Shown here: one piece after another, positions 1-8,983 of the stretch | Numbering within the stretch: position 1 is the first letter of the stretch | How the letters are laid out: the number at the start of each line of letters is the position of its first letter | Origin: Candidatus Saccharicenans sp. | Lineage (GTDB): Bacteria; Acidobacteriota; Aminicenantia; Aminicenantales; Saccharicenantaceae | Assembly: GCA_026414545.1 (NCBI GenBank) | Contig: JAOAIU010000054.1 | Span: 31,582-95,581 of the forward strand | DNA length: 64,000 bases | Direction: 5' to 3' | The notes under the pieces: generated by a model | Told to the model about the DNA's origin: nothing | The model's input: the letters and a program-made list of their open reading frames with translations, nothing else | Databases searched by the model: none | Translations under genes and position numbers: made by a program

Positions 1-2
1 GG

Positions 3-1787
3 CTGCCGTCAGTCCTGGAGCTAGCCTCGCTTATATTCCTTTTTCTTCTGGTCATTCTGATTGCCGGTTCGATTGTCTATAACCTGAAGAACAGGGGCCA
101 TCGCCGGGAAGAATTAAAGCCAACAGAGTCCAATACCCGTGCCTATCAGGAAAAATTCCAGGCCCTGGATTTTGCCGGCGAAAAGATGCGGCTCAGGGTG
201 AAGGCTGACCGTTCATACATTGATGCGGACGGGAAACAGCATCTGGAAGGGAAGGTGGAAATTATTGACCAGGAAGTGGCCGCTGGAGTCCGGCTGGAAG
301 CCGCCCGGATGGTGCTGGACCCGGAAAAGAATCTGGTCAGGACAGAAGGCGAAACCAGGTTGATGTCGGAGAAACTGCTGGTTGAAGCCGGGGAGTTTGA
401 ATATGACATCAAAGACAAGGTAGCCAGAGCCGGGCAGGTTCGGCTGGAAAGGGATGGCTTCAGCCTGACCGCCGGCCAACTGTTTTACCGGGCTGGAAAT
501 GGCAGGGCTGAATTAGAAAAGAATGTCGCCGGACAGGTCAAACAGGAGGGCGAGCAGCTTTCCTTTGCCAGCAGCCGCCTGATCATCGAGCCTGACGGGC
601 AGAGCTTTTGGGCGAGCGACTTAAGGCTGACTGCCGGCCCGATGACCCTGAAGGCCGGTCAGGCTCGGGTCCGTTTGAGTGAAGGCAAAGCTGCCCTGGA
701 TTTTGCCAGCCTGGAGGGCGGGGCGAATGTCTGGTGTGAATTCAAGGGAGATGCGTCAGATTTTCAGAAGATTCACCTGTTGTCGGGCAGGATTATTGTT
801 CAAGCCGTGCGGCAGGTTTCGGTGATAAGAGCCCCGGGGCTTTTTGAAATAAAGGGCTCGGGGAAGGAATGGCAATTGCAAGGAAGCGGGGAAGGGCTGG
901 AGTTTTCCGTGGAAGATGGTCAATCCCCCAGCCGTTTCAAAGCCGGCCTCTTCCGGTCAAGCCTAAAGGAGGTGGAAGGTGAAGAGTTTCAGCTTTCTGG
1001 CCAGGAGGCGGATTGGGACCTGACCACCGGCCTGCTCCGGCTGAGCGGTCAGGCTGAAGCTGGTCATCGGCATTTCGCCCTGAAGTCAGAGAGTCTGGAA
1101 TTTAAGCTTGAAGATAGAAGCTTAGCTGCTTCCGTCTTTAATCTGGAAATTCGTCCCGGCTTTTTCAGCCTGCCCGCACTAATTTTTGATAGGGAAAAAT
1201 CCGTTTACCTGTCAGGTCAACGGCTGGTCAGTCAGCCTGGATTTTTTGACCTGAAAGAGGCGGTGAGAATCTGGCAGAATGAGGCCTTCTGCCAGGCAGA
1301 AACGGCCAGGATGGAAGGGAAAACGGCCCGATTCCATCTGGAGAAGTTGTCCAGAGCCAGCTGGGAGCTAGAGCGAGAAGGCGGCCGCAGGGAACGGCTG
1401 GAGGTCAGGGCCGACCGGGCCAGTTTTCAGCCAGAAGAAAACCGGGGGGTGCTCTCCGGAAATGTGGAACTCAGCCTGGGAAGTTTGCGCCTGGGCTCCG
1501 AGGAGCTTATCCTGGCTTTTTCCGCCGAGACTCGTGGCCAGCTGTTAACGTTTGAGGCCCGGCGCCGGGTTGGCCTTTTCTGGAAGGGTTATCGAGCTTC
1601 CGGGCGGAGGGCAGAAGTTGATCTTCCGGCTGAAAAACTTACCCTGACCGGGGTTCCCCAGCTCGTAACCGGCAGCGGGGAAAGGCTGGAAGCGGACAAA
1701 TTGACTTTGTTTTTTACGGATGATAGAATCCGCCTCGAGAGCCAGGAGAGAGAGAGGTCGTTGACCATCCTTGTCAGGGGCAAATGA
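3..1787 (+). CDS. LptC-like LPS export protein with extended OstA/LptA-like periplasmic region (5' partial)
   Basis: The reading frame is open from the first base, so the true start lies upstream; 594 residues are visible. Residues about 8-27 form a hydrophobic membrane anchor, and the rest is beta-rich and periplasmic. The segment just after the anchor (motif RVKADRSYIDADG) resembles LptC. The C-terminal 150 residues, with repeated ADRASF/LSGNVEL-type strands, resemble the LptA/OstA jelly-roll. LptC recruits LPS from LptBFG, and LptA bridges to the outer membrane. The TGA stop overlaps the ATG of lptB by 4 nt, which supports the Lpt role. Typical LptC has about 190 residues, so this protein is about three times longer and may combine both functions. 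That fusion is inferred; the family call is moderately sure. Confidence 0.72.
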   Translation: MPSVLELASLIFLFLLVILIAGSIVYNLKNRGHRREELKPTESNTRAYQEKFQALDFAGEKMRLRVKADRSYIDADGKQHLEGKVEIIDQEVAAGVRLEAARMVLDPEKNLVRTEGETRLMSEKLLVEAGEFEYDIKDKVARAGQVRLERDGFSLTAGQLFYRAGNGRAELEKNVAGQVKQEGEQLSFASSRLIIEPDGQSFWASDLRLTAGPMTLKAGQARVRLSEGKAALDFASLEGGANVWCEFKGDASDFQKIHLLSGRIIVQAVRQVSVIRAPGLFEIKGSGKEWQLQGSGEGLEFSVEDGQSPSRFKAGLFRSSLKEVEGEEFQLSGQEADWDLTTGLLRLSGQAEAGHRHFALKSESLEFKLEDRSLAASVFNLEIRPGFFSLPALIFDREKSVYLSGQRLVSQPGFFDLKEAVRIWQNEAFCQAETARMEGKTARFHLEKLSRASWELEREGGRRERLEVRADRASFQPEENRGVLSGNVELSLGSLRLGSEELILAFSAETRGQLLTFEARRRVGLFWKGYRASGRRAEVDLPAEKLTLTGVPQLVTGSGERLEADKLTLFFTDDRIRLESQERERSLTILVRGK

Positions 1788-2512
1788 GATTCCTGAAAGC
1801 CATAAATCTGAACAAAAGGTATGGTCAGCGCCAGGTCGTCGATAGCCTCAGCCTGGAGGTCAGGGCGGGGGAAGCGGTCGGACTTCTTGGCCCGAACGGA
1901 GCGGGTAAAACCACAGCTTTTTCCATTATCATCGGTCTGGTCGGAGCCGACAGCGGTCAGGTCTGGCTGGAAGAGGAAGAAATCACTTCTCTTCCGGCTT
2001 ACCTGCGGGCCAGAAAAGGCTTGAGTTTTCTGCCCCAGGAACCCTCAGTTTTTCGTGGACTCACCGTCGAGGAAAACCTGAAGCTGGTGCTGGAGCACCA
2101 GGAAGGGGCCGGTTCCCGGGGCGGGTTAAAAGAAGCGGCAGGCAGCCTGCTGGAGGATTTTGGACTGGCTTCCCTGGCCAGGAGCCGGGCTGACCGCCTG
2201 TCGGGCGGCGAACGCCGCAAGCTGGAAATTGCCCGGGCCATGGCCTGCCGGCCAGCTTTTTTGCTGCTGGATGAACCTTTTAGCGAACTCGACCCCCTGG
2301 CCGTTGCCGACCTTCAGTCGATCATTCGCAAACTCAAGGAAAGGGGGATAGGAATCCTCCTGACCGACCACAGGTTAAGAGAGGCCCTGGGTCTCCTGGA
2401 TAGAATTTGCATTATGAATGGTGGTAAAATTATATCCGAAGGAAGGCCGGACGAGGTCCTGGAGAAAAAAGAGGTACGCGAGATATACCTCGGCCCTGAC
2501 TTCCGTCTATAA
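1784..2512 (+). CDS. lptB: LPS export ABC transporter ATPase LptB
   Basis: The 242-residue ABC ATPase has normal LptB length. Walker A GPNGAGKTT lies at residues 36-44. The Q-loop region (FLPQEPSVFRGLTVEENL) is of the LptB/LivF type. The signature LSGGERRK and Walker B LLLDEPF follow, then the H-loop TDH. LptB powers extraction of LPS from the inner membrane through LptFG. The start overlaps the stop of the upstream LptC-like gene. The downstream rpoN lies 11 nt away, reproducing the lptB-rpoN-hpf-ptsN order known from proteobacteria. The LptF/G permeases are not in this window. Confidence 0.95.
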   Translation: MRFLKAINLNKRYGQRQVVDSLSLEVRAGEAVGLLGPNGAGKTTAFSIIIGLVGADSGQVWLEEEEITSLPAYLRARKGLSFLPQEPSVFRGLTVEENLKLVLEHQEGAGSRGGLKEAAGSLLEDFGLASLARSRADRLSGGERRKLEIARAMACRPAFLLLDEPFSELDPLAVADLQSIIRKLKERGIGILLTDHRLREALGLLDRICIMNGGKIISEGRPDEVLEKKEVREIYLGPDFRL

Positions 2513-2523
2513 TTTAAGCGGCC

Positions 2524-3975
2524 ATGATGAAGCAGAAGCTTGACCAGAAGCAGGTGCAGAAGCTGGTAATGGCTCCAGCTCTGCAGCAGGCCATCCGTCT
2601 GCTCCAGCTGACCAACCTGGAACTGCAAGAGGTAATCAACCAGGAGCTGGAAGAAAACCCCTTGCTGGAGACAGAGGAAGAGGTGCCGCAGGAAACGGTT
2701 GCCTCCAGTCCTGCCGATGAAGAAGTAAAAGGGGAGGAAGAACTGGAGCCAGCCTCCGGTGTTCCCGATGAATTTGATGAGGTCATCTTTGCCGCCGGTT
2801 TCCAGGATTATTTTGACGAGGAGATTCCCTATTCCGGACCGGGAGAGCAGGACCGGGTGCCTTTTGAAAACCTGGTCTCCCGCAGACCATCCCTCTGGGA
2901 CCACCTGAGCTGGCAGGCTGGGCTGACTTTTTTTGAGGCGGATGAGCTGGAGATTGCCGAATTCATCATCGGGAACCTGAACGATGACGGTTACCTGACC
3001 ATCAGCCCGGAAGAAATTGCCGCCAGGCTGCAGAAACCGCTGGAGAAGGTTGAAGCAGTCCGGGAAAAAATCAAGATGTTCGACCCCCCAGGCTGCGGCA
3101 GCCTGGTTCTGAGCGAAGCCTTGCTGGCCCAGATGGATTCGCTCAACCTGCAGGACGAGGTGGCCCGGAAGATTATCAGCGACTATCTTCCTTACCTGCA
3201 GAAATCCGACCACCAGGAACTGGCCCGGCTGCTCAACCTGAGCCTGTCCGAGTTGAAACTTCACCTCGACCTGATCAAGAACCTGGACCCGGCCCCCGGG
3301 CATAAGTACAGCGAGGACCGCGACCTCTACGTGGTGCCCGATATCTTCGTGGTCAAAGAAGACGGGGAGTGGAAGATTTACCTGAACGAGGAGGGGCTGC
3401 CCCGGCTAAGGCTCAATCAGTATTACCGGAGGCTCATCGAAGCCGGCCTCAAGGAAGATCGTGAAACCACCCGGTTTCTCAAGGATAAGATGAAGAGGGC
3501 CCTGTGGTTTATCCGCAGCCTCGACCAGAGAAACCGGACAATTTACCGCGTGGCCAGGTATATCGTCGACCGGCAGAAGGATTTCCTGGAGCAGGGCCTG
3601 GACCATATCAAGCCGATGACCCTGCTGGAGGTGGCCCGGGAACTTGGGCTTCATGAATCGACCATCGGCCGGGTGGTGGCCAATAAGTACATGATGACCC
3701 CACTGGGTCTGTACCCCCTGAAGTTTTTCTTCCATAAATCGCTCAGCGGGACCTACGGAGAGGAAGTGTCCTCCCTCCGCATCAAGGAGAGGATCAGGAA
3801 GCTCATCGAGAACGAAGACCGCAACAGCCCCTTGAGCGACGATGAAATTGTTGATATATTATCCAGAGAAAACATTCAAATTGCCCGGAGGACCGTGGCC
3901 AAGTACCGGGGTCAGCTTGACATCCCTCCTTCTCATATAAGGAAAAAGAAATTTATGATGGAGGAAGCAACATGA
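2524..3975 (+). CDS. rpoN: RNA polymerase sigma-54 factor
   Basis: The 483-residue protein has full sigma-54 architecture. There is a Gln/Leu-rich activator-interacting region I (residues 1-50), an acidic linker rich in Glu (about 50-120), the core-binding domain, and the C-terminal DNA-binding domain ending in the RpoN box ARRTVAKYR at about residues 454-462. Sigma-54 recognises -24/-12 promoters and needs an AAA+ enhancer-binding activator. No such activator is encoded in this window. The start is the first of two adjacent ATG codons, and the 3' end overlaps hpf by 4 nt (ATGA). Confidence 0.97.
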   Translation: MMKQKLDQKQVQKLVMAPALQQAIRLLQLTNLELQEVINQELEENPLLETEEEVPQETVASSPADEEVKGEEELEPASGVPDEFDEVIFAAGFQDYFDEEIPYSGPGEQDRVPFENLVSRRPSLWDHLSWQAGLTFFEADELEIAEFIIGNLNDDGYLTISPEEIAARLQKPLEKVEAVREKIKMFDPPGCGSLVLSEALLAQMDSLNLQDEVARKIISDYLPYLQKSDHQELARLLNLSLSELKLHLDLIKNLDPAPGHKYSEDRDLYVVPDIFVVKEDGEWKIYLNEEGLPRLRLNQYYRRLIEAGLKEDRETTRFLKDKMKRALWFIRSLDQRNRTIYRVARYIVDRQKDFLEQGLDHIKPMTLLEVARELGLHESTIGRVVANKYMMTPLGLYPLKFFFHKSLSGTYGEEVSSLRIKERIRKLIENEDRNSPLSDDEIVDILSRENIQIARRTVAKYRGQLDIPPSHIRKKKFMMEEAT

Positions 3976-4496
3976 TCGTAAATTTTACGGCCCGGCGCAC
4001 CGAGCTGACGGAAGAGATTAAGGATTACTGTCAGAAGAGGCTGGACAGGATGGAAAAGATATTAAAAGACGTTCTGCAGATAGACATCATTCTGAGCGAG
4101 CAGCGCAACCGGAAAAAGGTGGACTTGCAGGTTAAACGGCGGGGCGAGGATTTTGTCATTTCCGAGGAAACCAACGATGTTTTCAATTCCCTGAACCAGG
4201 CCTTTGACAGCCTGGAGAAAAAAATAGTGAAGGAAAGAAGCAAATTGATACAGAAAAGGCGCCGGGCAGCCGGACGGGAAGAATCCCTGGTCGGGCTGGA
4301 GGTGGTTGAGCCAGCCCCGCGTCTTCTGCGCTTTCCTTATTTCTCCGACAAACCGATCAGCATCCAGGAAGCCCTGCTGCGGCTGGACGAGGGGAAAAAA
4401 GAAGTGTTCTTGTTCCGCAAGGAAGGCAGCGAGAGCTGGGCCGCCGTATTCCGGAGAAAAGACGGCAAGATTGCCCTGGTAGATCCCGAGGGATAA
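3972..4496 (+). CDS. hpf: Ribosome hibernation promoting factor, long form
   Basis: The 174-residue protein has an N-terminal S30AE fold (about residues 1-100) and a C-terminal dimerisation domain (about 118-174, including RFPYFSDKPISIQEA). This is the long-HPF layout that joins two 70S ribosomes into 100S dimers. Long HPF in a cluster with rpoN and ptsN contrasts with the short HPF found beside rpoN in enterobacteria. It overlaps rpoN by 4 nt, so translation is probably coupled. Confidence 0.93.
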   Translation: MIVNFTARRTELTEEIKDYCQKRLDRMEKILKDVLQIDIILSEQRNRKKVDLQVKRRGEDFVISEETNDVFNSLNQAFDSLEKKIVKERSKLIQKRRRAAGREESLVGLEVVEPAPRLLRFPYFSDKPISIQEALLRLDEGKKEVFLFRKEGSESWAAVFRRKDGKIALVDPEG

Positions 4497-4545
4497 CATA
4501 TAGAGGACTCAAAAACAGGAAGTCTGAACGAAGGAGTTGGCGGCA

Positions 4546-5010
4546 GTGAGATTGTCGAACATCATCAAGGAAAAAAACGTTCTGCTGGAAATGAAGGCCC
4601 AGAAAAAGGACGAAGCCCTGGCTGAACTGGCCGCTCATTTAAAAAGACAGAAACTTATAAATCACGAGAAAGAAATAATAGACAAGCTGTTGCAGCGTGA
4701 GACCCTGGGCAGCACGGCCCTGGGTGGGGGCATCGCCATTCCTCACTGCAAAGCAAAGGGAATCAAGAATCCAATCCTGATGGTTGGTATCTCCCGCAAC
4801 GGAGTCAACTTCGAGGCTCCCGACGGTCAGCCGGTTAAGGTCTTTTTCCTGCTCATCACTTCCCCTGATGACCCCAGCCTGAACCTTCAGATCCTGGCCC
4901 TGATCGCCCAGCTGGTTAAGAAGTCTCCCGAGCTCAAATCAAAGCTGCTGGCTGCTGAGGATGTCCGCGAGGTCCTGGAAATTATAAGAGAGCAGGAAGA
5001 AAAAAGCTGA
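4546..5010 (+). CDS. ptsN: Nitrogen-type PTS EIIA (PtsN)
   Basis: The 154-residue EIIA-Ntr/fructose-type domain carries the phosphorylatable His67 in GGGIAIPHCKA. The reading frame allows TTG at 4537, but an AAGGAG box at 4531-4536 touches that codon. It sits 9 nt before the GTG at 4546, which I therefore chose. PtsN takes phosphate from HPr-type donors and acts as a regulator (potassium, envelope and nitrogen responses in proteobacteria). No membrane EII partner is seen here. Its stop overlaps the hprK start by one base. Confidence 0.92.
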   Translation: MRLSNIIKEKNVLLEMKAQKKDEALAELAAHLKRQKLINHEKEIIDKLLQRETLGSTALGGGIAIPHCKAKGIKNPILMVGISRNGVNFEAPDGQPVKVFFLLITSPDDPSLNLQILALIAQLVKKSPELKSKLLAAEDVREVLEIIREQEEKS

Positions 5011-5627
5011 TGGCTGCCGGCAAATCCAAAAAGACTGCTGGTCACCGGGAAAAGAGCAGTCCTAACAGTCCCGAGGTTTCCCCCCAGGTGGTGATTTCCG
5101 CCGGGCTGATGAAAATCTTCGGGGTGGGCACCCTGATCATCGGCGACAGCGGGGTGGGTAAGAGCGAGAGCTCGCTGGAACTCATCGCCCGTGGTCACAA
5201 GTTCGTTTCTGACGACGTGGTGGAAATTTTCAGAGACGAGAAAGGCCAGCTGCACGGGCGGTCTCCCCGCCTGACCAGGAATTTCATGGAAATCAGGGGC
5301 CTGGGCATCATCAACATCAGAGAAATTTTTGGGGCGGGAGCCATCCTGGAAGAGACCCCGGTTGACCTGGTAATCAGGCTGAAAAAATGGAGCAAGAAGA
5401 TGGAAATCGACCGGCTGGGCCTGAAATTCCCGGAAGACTTTCAGCTGGCCGGAATGAGGATTCCCCAGCTGCATATTCCGGTAGCACCAGGGCGGAATAT
5501 CGCCACCTTGATCGAAGTGGCTTGCCGGGTTTTTGTCCTGAGGAAAAAGGGTTACGAAGCTGCTCAGGACATAGTCCGGCGGCTGGAGAAGAAACTGGCC
5601 AGGAAAAATGAACGATCATCATTATAA
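5010..5627 (+). CDS. hprK: HPr kinase/phosphorylase, short form lacking most of the N-terminal domain
   Basis: The 205-residue protein corresponds to the C-terminal catalytic half of classical HprK (about 310 residues). Walker A GDSGVGKS is at residues 45-52, followed by LIARGHKFVSDDVVEI and the HprK signature EIRGLGIINIREIFG. The enzyme phosphorylates Ser46 of HPr and removes that phosphate by phosphorolysis. The target HPr in this cluster has Ser46, so the pair is complete. The first 25 residues are Ser/Lys-rich and look disordered. Short forms are known in Alphaproteobacteria. It overlaps rapZ by 20 nt. Confidence 0.93.
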   Translation: MAAGKSKKTAGHREKSSPNSPEVSPQVVISAGLMKIFGVGTLIIGDSGVGKSESSLELIARGHKFVSDDVVEIFRDEKGQLHGRSPRLTRNFMEIRGLGIINIREIFGAGAILEETPVDLVIRLKKWSKKMEIDRLGLKFPEDFQLAGMRIPQLHIPVAPGRNIATLIEVACRVFVLRKKGYEAAQDIVRRLEKKLARKNERSSL

Positions 5628-6474
5628 GAGTACCGATTTTATCGTGGTCACCGGCCTGTCTGGTTCCGGCAAGACCGTAGTCAGCCGGTTCCTGGAGGAC
5701 ATGGGCTATTATTGCGTGGACAACCTGCCGGCCAAGCTGATTCCGGAGCTGGTTGACCTGTGGCTAAGGAAAAAAGTGGAAATCGACCGGATGGCCCTGG
5801 TGGTCGATATCAGGGAACCCAGGTTCCTGACTGAATTTCCGGACATTGTCAGGCAGTTACGGGTCAAGCCCTTCCTCATTTTCCTGGAAGCCACGGATGA
5901 AGCTCTGGTCAAGAGGTTCAGCGAGAGCCGCCGTCCCCATCCCCTGGCCAAGAATAAATCGATCCTGGCCGGGGTCAGGCTGGAGAGAAGAAAACTGGCG
6001 CCCATAAGGGATATGGCCGACGAGGTGATAGATACCACCGGCCTGACCATCTCCCAGCTAAAGGAGCAGGTCTTCGACCGGATTCTGAGGAAAAAACATC
6101 GTCAACTTCAGGTCTATTTGATTAGCTTTGGCTATAAACACGGTCTGCCCCTCGATTCCGACCTGGTTTTTGACACCAGGTTTCTCCCCAATCCCTATTA
6201 TCTGGACAACCTGCGCCACCTCGATGGCCGCAGCAAGAAGGTCCGGGATTTTGTCCTGAACTCAGAGGAAACCAGGGTTTTCCTGGGCAAGCTCTACGAT
6301 TTTCTCGACCACCTTCTGCCCGGGTTTATGAAAGAAGGCAAGAGCACCCTGACCATTTCTGTGGGTTGCACCGGCGGCCGGCACCGCTCGGTGGTCATTG
6401 CTGAGGCCCTCCGGGACCACTTCAAGGCCAGGAAACTGCCGGTGAAAATAATTCACCGGGATATTTATAAGTAA
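5608..6474 (+). CDS. rapZ: RNase adapter protein RapZ (YvcJ family nucleotide-binding protein)
   Basis: The 288-residue protein has normal RapZ/YvcJ length. P-loop GLSGSGKT lies at residues 16-23, DNLP follows at about 38-41, and the C-terminal domain contains CTGGRHRSV, the conserved ligand-binding motif. In E. coli RapZ presents the sRNA GlmZ to RNase E and senses glucosamine-6-phosphate; in Bacillus YvcJ has a nucleotide-binding role. Which applies here cannot be told. The position between hprK and the EIIA-Man gene is the conserved arrangement. Confidence 0.95.
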   Translation: MNDHHYKSTDFIVVTGLSGSGKTVVSRFLEDMGYYCVDNLPAKLIPELVDLWLRKKVEIDRMALVVDIREPRFLTEFPDIVRQLRVKPFLIFLEATDEALVKRFSESRRPHPLAKNKSILAGVRLERRKLAPIRDMADEVIDTTGLTISQLKEQVFDRILRKKHRQLQVYLISFGYKHGLPLDSDLVFDTRFLPNPYYLDNLRHLDGRSKKVRDFVLNSEETRVFLGKLYDFLDHLLPGFMKEGKSTLTISVGCTGGRHRSVVIAEALRDHFKARKLPVKIIHRDIYK

Positions 6475-6521
6475 GTCTGAATCGGTTAAAATATACAGGA
6501 AATTTTATCCGGGCGGTGTTC

Positions 6522-6929
6522 ATGATTGGCGGAGTTATCGTATCTCACGGGCGGCTGGCCGAAGAGCTGCTCAATGCTCTGACCATCATCCTGGGAGAAG
6601 CTCCCAATATCGAGCCCATTTCCATCGGCTGGTATGATGACGTGGAAGAATCCAAGAAAAAAATCAGCCAGAGCCTGAAGAAGGTCGACCAGAAGAACGG
6701 GGTTATCATCTTCACCGACATGTTCGGCGGTACCCCGTCTAACCTGAGCTTCAGTTTTCTGGCCGAGAACAGGATCGAGATCATAACTGGAGTCAACCTG
6801 CCGATGTTGATCAAGTTCGTTTCGTTGCAGCGGAGCAACAACCTGAAGGATGTGGCCAGGAAGGTGGTGGAGCAGGGCAAGAAGAACATTCACCTGGCCA
6901 GCGCTCTGCTTAATTCCAGGTCAAAATAA
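6522..6929 (+). CDS. Mannose-family PTS EIIA domain protein
   Basis: The 135-residue single-domain EIIA-Man has phosphorylatable His9 in VIVSHGRLAEELL and the conserved FTDMFGGTPSNL loop. A GTG codon 6 nt upstream (6516) is also in frame. The ATG at 6522 gives the usual N-terminus (MIGGVIVSHG). No EIIB/C/D-Man subunits accompany it, so it probably acts in phosphate relay or signalling rather than sugar import, as in other regulatory PTS clusters. Confidence 0.9.
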   Translation: MIGGVIVSHGRLAEELLNALTIILGEAPNIEPISIGWYDDVEESKKKISQSLKKVDQKNGVIIFTDMFGGTPSNLSFSFLAENRIEIITGVNLPMLIKFVSLQRSNNLKDVARKVVEQGKKNIHLASALLNSRSK

Positions 6930-6941
6930 AACCGGACGGCC

Positions 6942-7211
6942 ATGATCGAAAAGAAAATAATCATAAAAAATAAGTTAGGCCTGCACGCCCGGGCAGCTGT
7001 CAAGTTCGTTAACCTGGCCAACCGTTACAGCGCCTCGGTGAAAATCATCAAGGACAGCAACGAGGTGGACGGCAAGAGCATTCTGGGCATCCTGACCCTG
7101 GCTGCCTCCCAGGGAACGCCGATCAAGCTGGTGGTCAACGGCCGGGACGAGGCTCAGGCTATGAAGGCTCTCTGCGACCTGATCAACAACAAGTTTGGTG
7201 AAGAAGAATAG
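6942..7211 (+). CDS. ptsH: Phosphocarrier protein HPr
   Basis: This is an 89-residue HPr. His15 in GLHARAA is the EI phosphorylation site, and Ser46 in DGKSILGIL is the HprK site. Both residues fall at the canonical numbers. HPr moves phosphate from EI to the EIIA proteins, and Ser46-P is the regulatory form. It lies 12 nt after the EIIA-Man gene and ends one base before the chosen ptsI start. Confidence 0.97.
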   Translation: MIEKKIIIKNKLGLHARAAVKFVNLANRYSASVKIIKDSNEVDGKSILGILTLAASQGTPIKLVVNGRDEAQAMKALCDLINNKFGEEE

Positions 7212-7212
7212 C

Positions 7213-8979
7213 ATGGAAATCATCAGGCTGCGTGGTCTCGGGGTTTCACCCGGCATTGCTATGGGTGAAGCCTCGCTGTCTGAACGGGTGATTTTTACTT
7301 CCAGGCGGGAACCCATCAGTGAGAGGCAGGTGGAAGAAGAACTCAGACGGCTGCAGCGGGCCCTGGACCGGACCAGGCAGGAGCTGACTGAGCTCAAGGA
7401 GCATGTGCGGGAAAGGATAGGCGACGAACAGGCCTTCATTTTTGACGCTCACCTGATGATGCTCGACGACCAGATGCTTTTGACCAGTCTGGAAAAAATC
7501 ATCAGGGAGGAGAAGGTCAAGTCGGAATGGGCTATCTCCCGGGTCAATACCCACTTCCAGTCGCTATTTGATTCCCTGAGCGACGAATATTTCCAGCAGA
7601 GAAAGACCGACCTGTCGGACGTCCTGGCCAGGATCTACAGGAACCTGGAAAAGAAAAAAGACAAAAAAGAGGACTCGGACAAGCCTACCATCCTGGTGGC
7701 CCATGAACTTCTGCCCTCAGAGGTGGCCCTTAACCTCAGCCGCAAGAAGATCATCGGGATAGCCCTGGACATGGGTGGCCAGACCTCGCACACGGCCATC
7801 CTGGCCAGGTCCCTGGGCATCCCGGCCGTGGTCGGTTTGCACGACATCAGCCTTCAGGTCAAGAACGGAGATTTTATCATCGTGGACGGGACCGACGGCG
7901 AGGTCATCGTCAATCCCACCCCGGCCGTGCGCCGGGAATTCCAGAGCAAGAAGGAAAGATACGAAGTCTACCAGCGAGAGCTAAAGAAGATTGCCAGGCT
8001 CAAGCCAGAAACGCTAGACGGGATCAGGTTCACGCCCCTGGCCAACATCGAGCTGCCGGAGGAAGTGGAATCGGCCTTCTCTTACGGGGCCGAAGGAATC
8101 GGGCTGTTCAGGTCGGAGTTTATCTATCTGCAGCGACCCAGCCTGCCTTCGGAAGAAGACCATCTGGCCATCTACCAGAAGATGGCCAGCAGCACTCACC
8201 CCCGGCCAGTCTACATCAGGACCATTGACATCGGTGGGGAGAAGAGCCTGCCCCAGCTCAACATAGAAAAAGAACCCAACCCGGCCCTGGGCCTCAGGGC
8301 CATCCGCTTCTCTCTTAAAAACCGGGAGCTTTTTCGCACCCAGATCCGGGCCATCCTCAAAGCCAGTGCCAGAAAGAATGTCCGGCTGATGGTGCCCATG
8401 ATCACCGAGGTGGAAGAGGTGATCGAGTTGAAGCGGATTGTCGAGGAGCTTAAGGCTGAACTTAAAGAAAAAAAGGTCCCATTTGATGACAACATCCCGG
8501 TCGGAGTGATGATCGAGGTTCCGGGCGCAGCTGCGCTGATCGAAAGCATCATCAAGGAAGTTGATTATGTTAGCATCGGCACCAACGATTTGATCCAGTA
8601 CTATCTGGCCGTCGACCGGGGAAACGAGTCGGTTTCCTACCTCTTCAAACCGCACCATCCGGCCGTCCTGAGACTGCTGGACCGGGTTATCAAGGTCGTC
8701 AACCGCGAGGGTAAGGAAGTGACGGTCTGCGGAGAGATGGCCGCCGACCCGCTGTCGGCGATCATGCTTCTGGGCATGGGACTGAGAACCTTTAGCATGA
8801 ACCCGATTTTTATTCCCAAGGTAAAAAAAGCCCTGAGGGCGGTCGAGCTAAAAACAGCGGAAGAAGCGGTGACCGAGGCCCTGAAATTGAAGACGGCCAG
8901 GGAAATAGAAGAGTTCATGATCGAGGCTATTTTGCGGCGGCACCCAGAAGCTTTTCTTATGAGTCAGATTGTCAGCTGA
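7213..8979 (+). CDS. ptsI: PTS enzyme I (PEP-protein phosphotransferase)
   Basis: The 588-residue protein has the normal length of EI. An N-terminal HPr-binding/phosphohistidine domain carries active His193 in GGQTSHTAI. A PEP-utilising TIM barrel follows, with the catalytic Cys in VCGEMAADP. It starts the phosphorelay from PEP to HPr. In-frame TTG (7195) and GTG (7198) codons upstream lie inside ptsH. The ATG at 7213 follows an AAGAAG stretch and gives the typical N-terminus (IRLRGLGVSPGIA). It converges on the minus-strand cupin gene with only 4 nt between them. Confidence 0.96.
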   Translation: MEIIRLRGLGVSPGIAMGEASLSERVIFTSRREPISERQVEEELRRLQRALDRTRQELTELKEHVRERIGDEQAFIFDAHLMMLDDQMLLTSLEKIIREEKVKSEWAISRVNTHFQSLFDSLSDEYFQQRKTDLSDVLARIYRNLEKKKDKKEDSDKPTILVAHELLPSEVALNLSRKKIIGIALDMGGQTSHTAILARSLGIPAVVGLHDISLQVKNGDFIIVDGTDGEVIVNPTPAVRREFQSKKERYEVYQRELKKIARLKPETLDGIRFTPLANIELPEEVESAFSYGAEGIGLFRSEFIYLQRPSLPSEEDHLAIYQKMASSTHPRPVYIRTIDIGGEKSLPQLNIEKEPNPALGLRAIRFSLKNRELFRTQIRAILKASARKNVRLMVPMITEVEEVIELKRIVEELKAELKEKKVPFDDNIPVGVMIEVPGAAALIESIIKEVDYVSIGTNDLIQYYLAVDRGNESVSYLFKPHHPAVLRLLDRVIKVVNREGKEVTVCGEMAADPLSAIMLLGMGLRTFSMNPIFIPKVKKALRAVELKTAEEAVTEALKLKTAREIEEFMIEAILRRHPEAFLMSQIVS

Positions 8980-8983
8980 TTTC

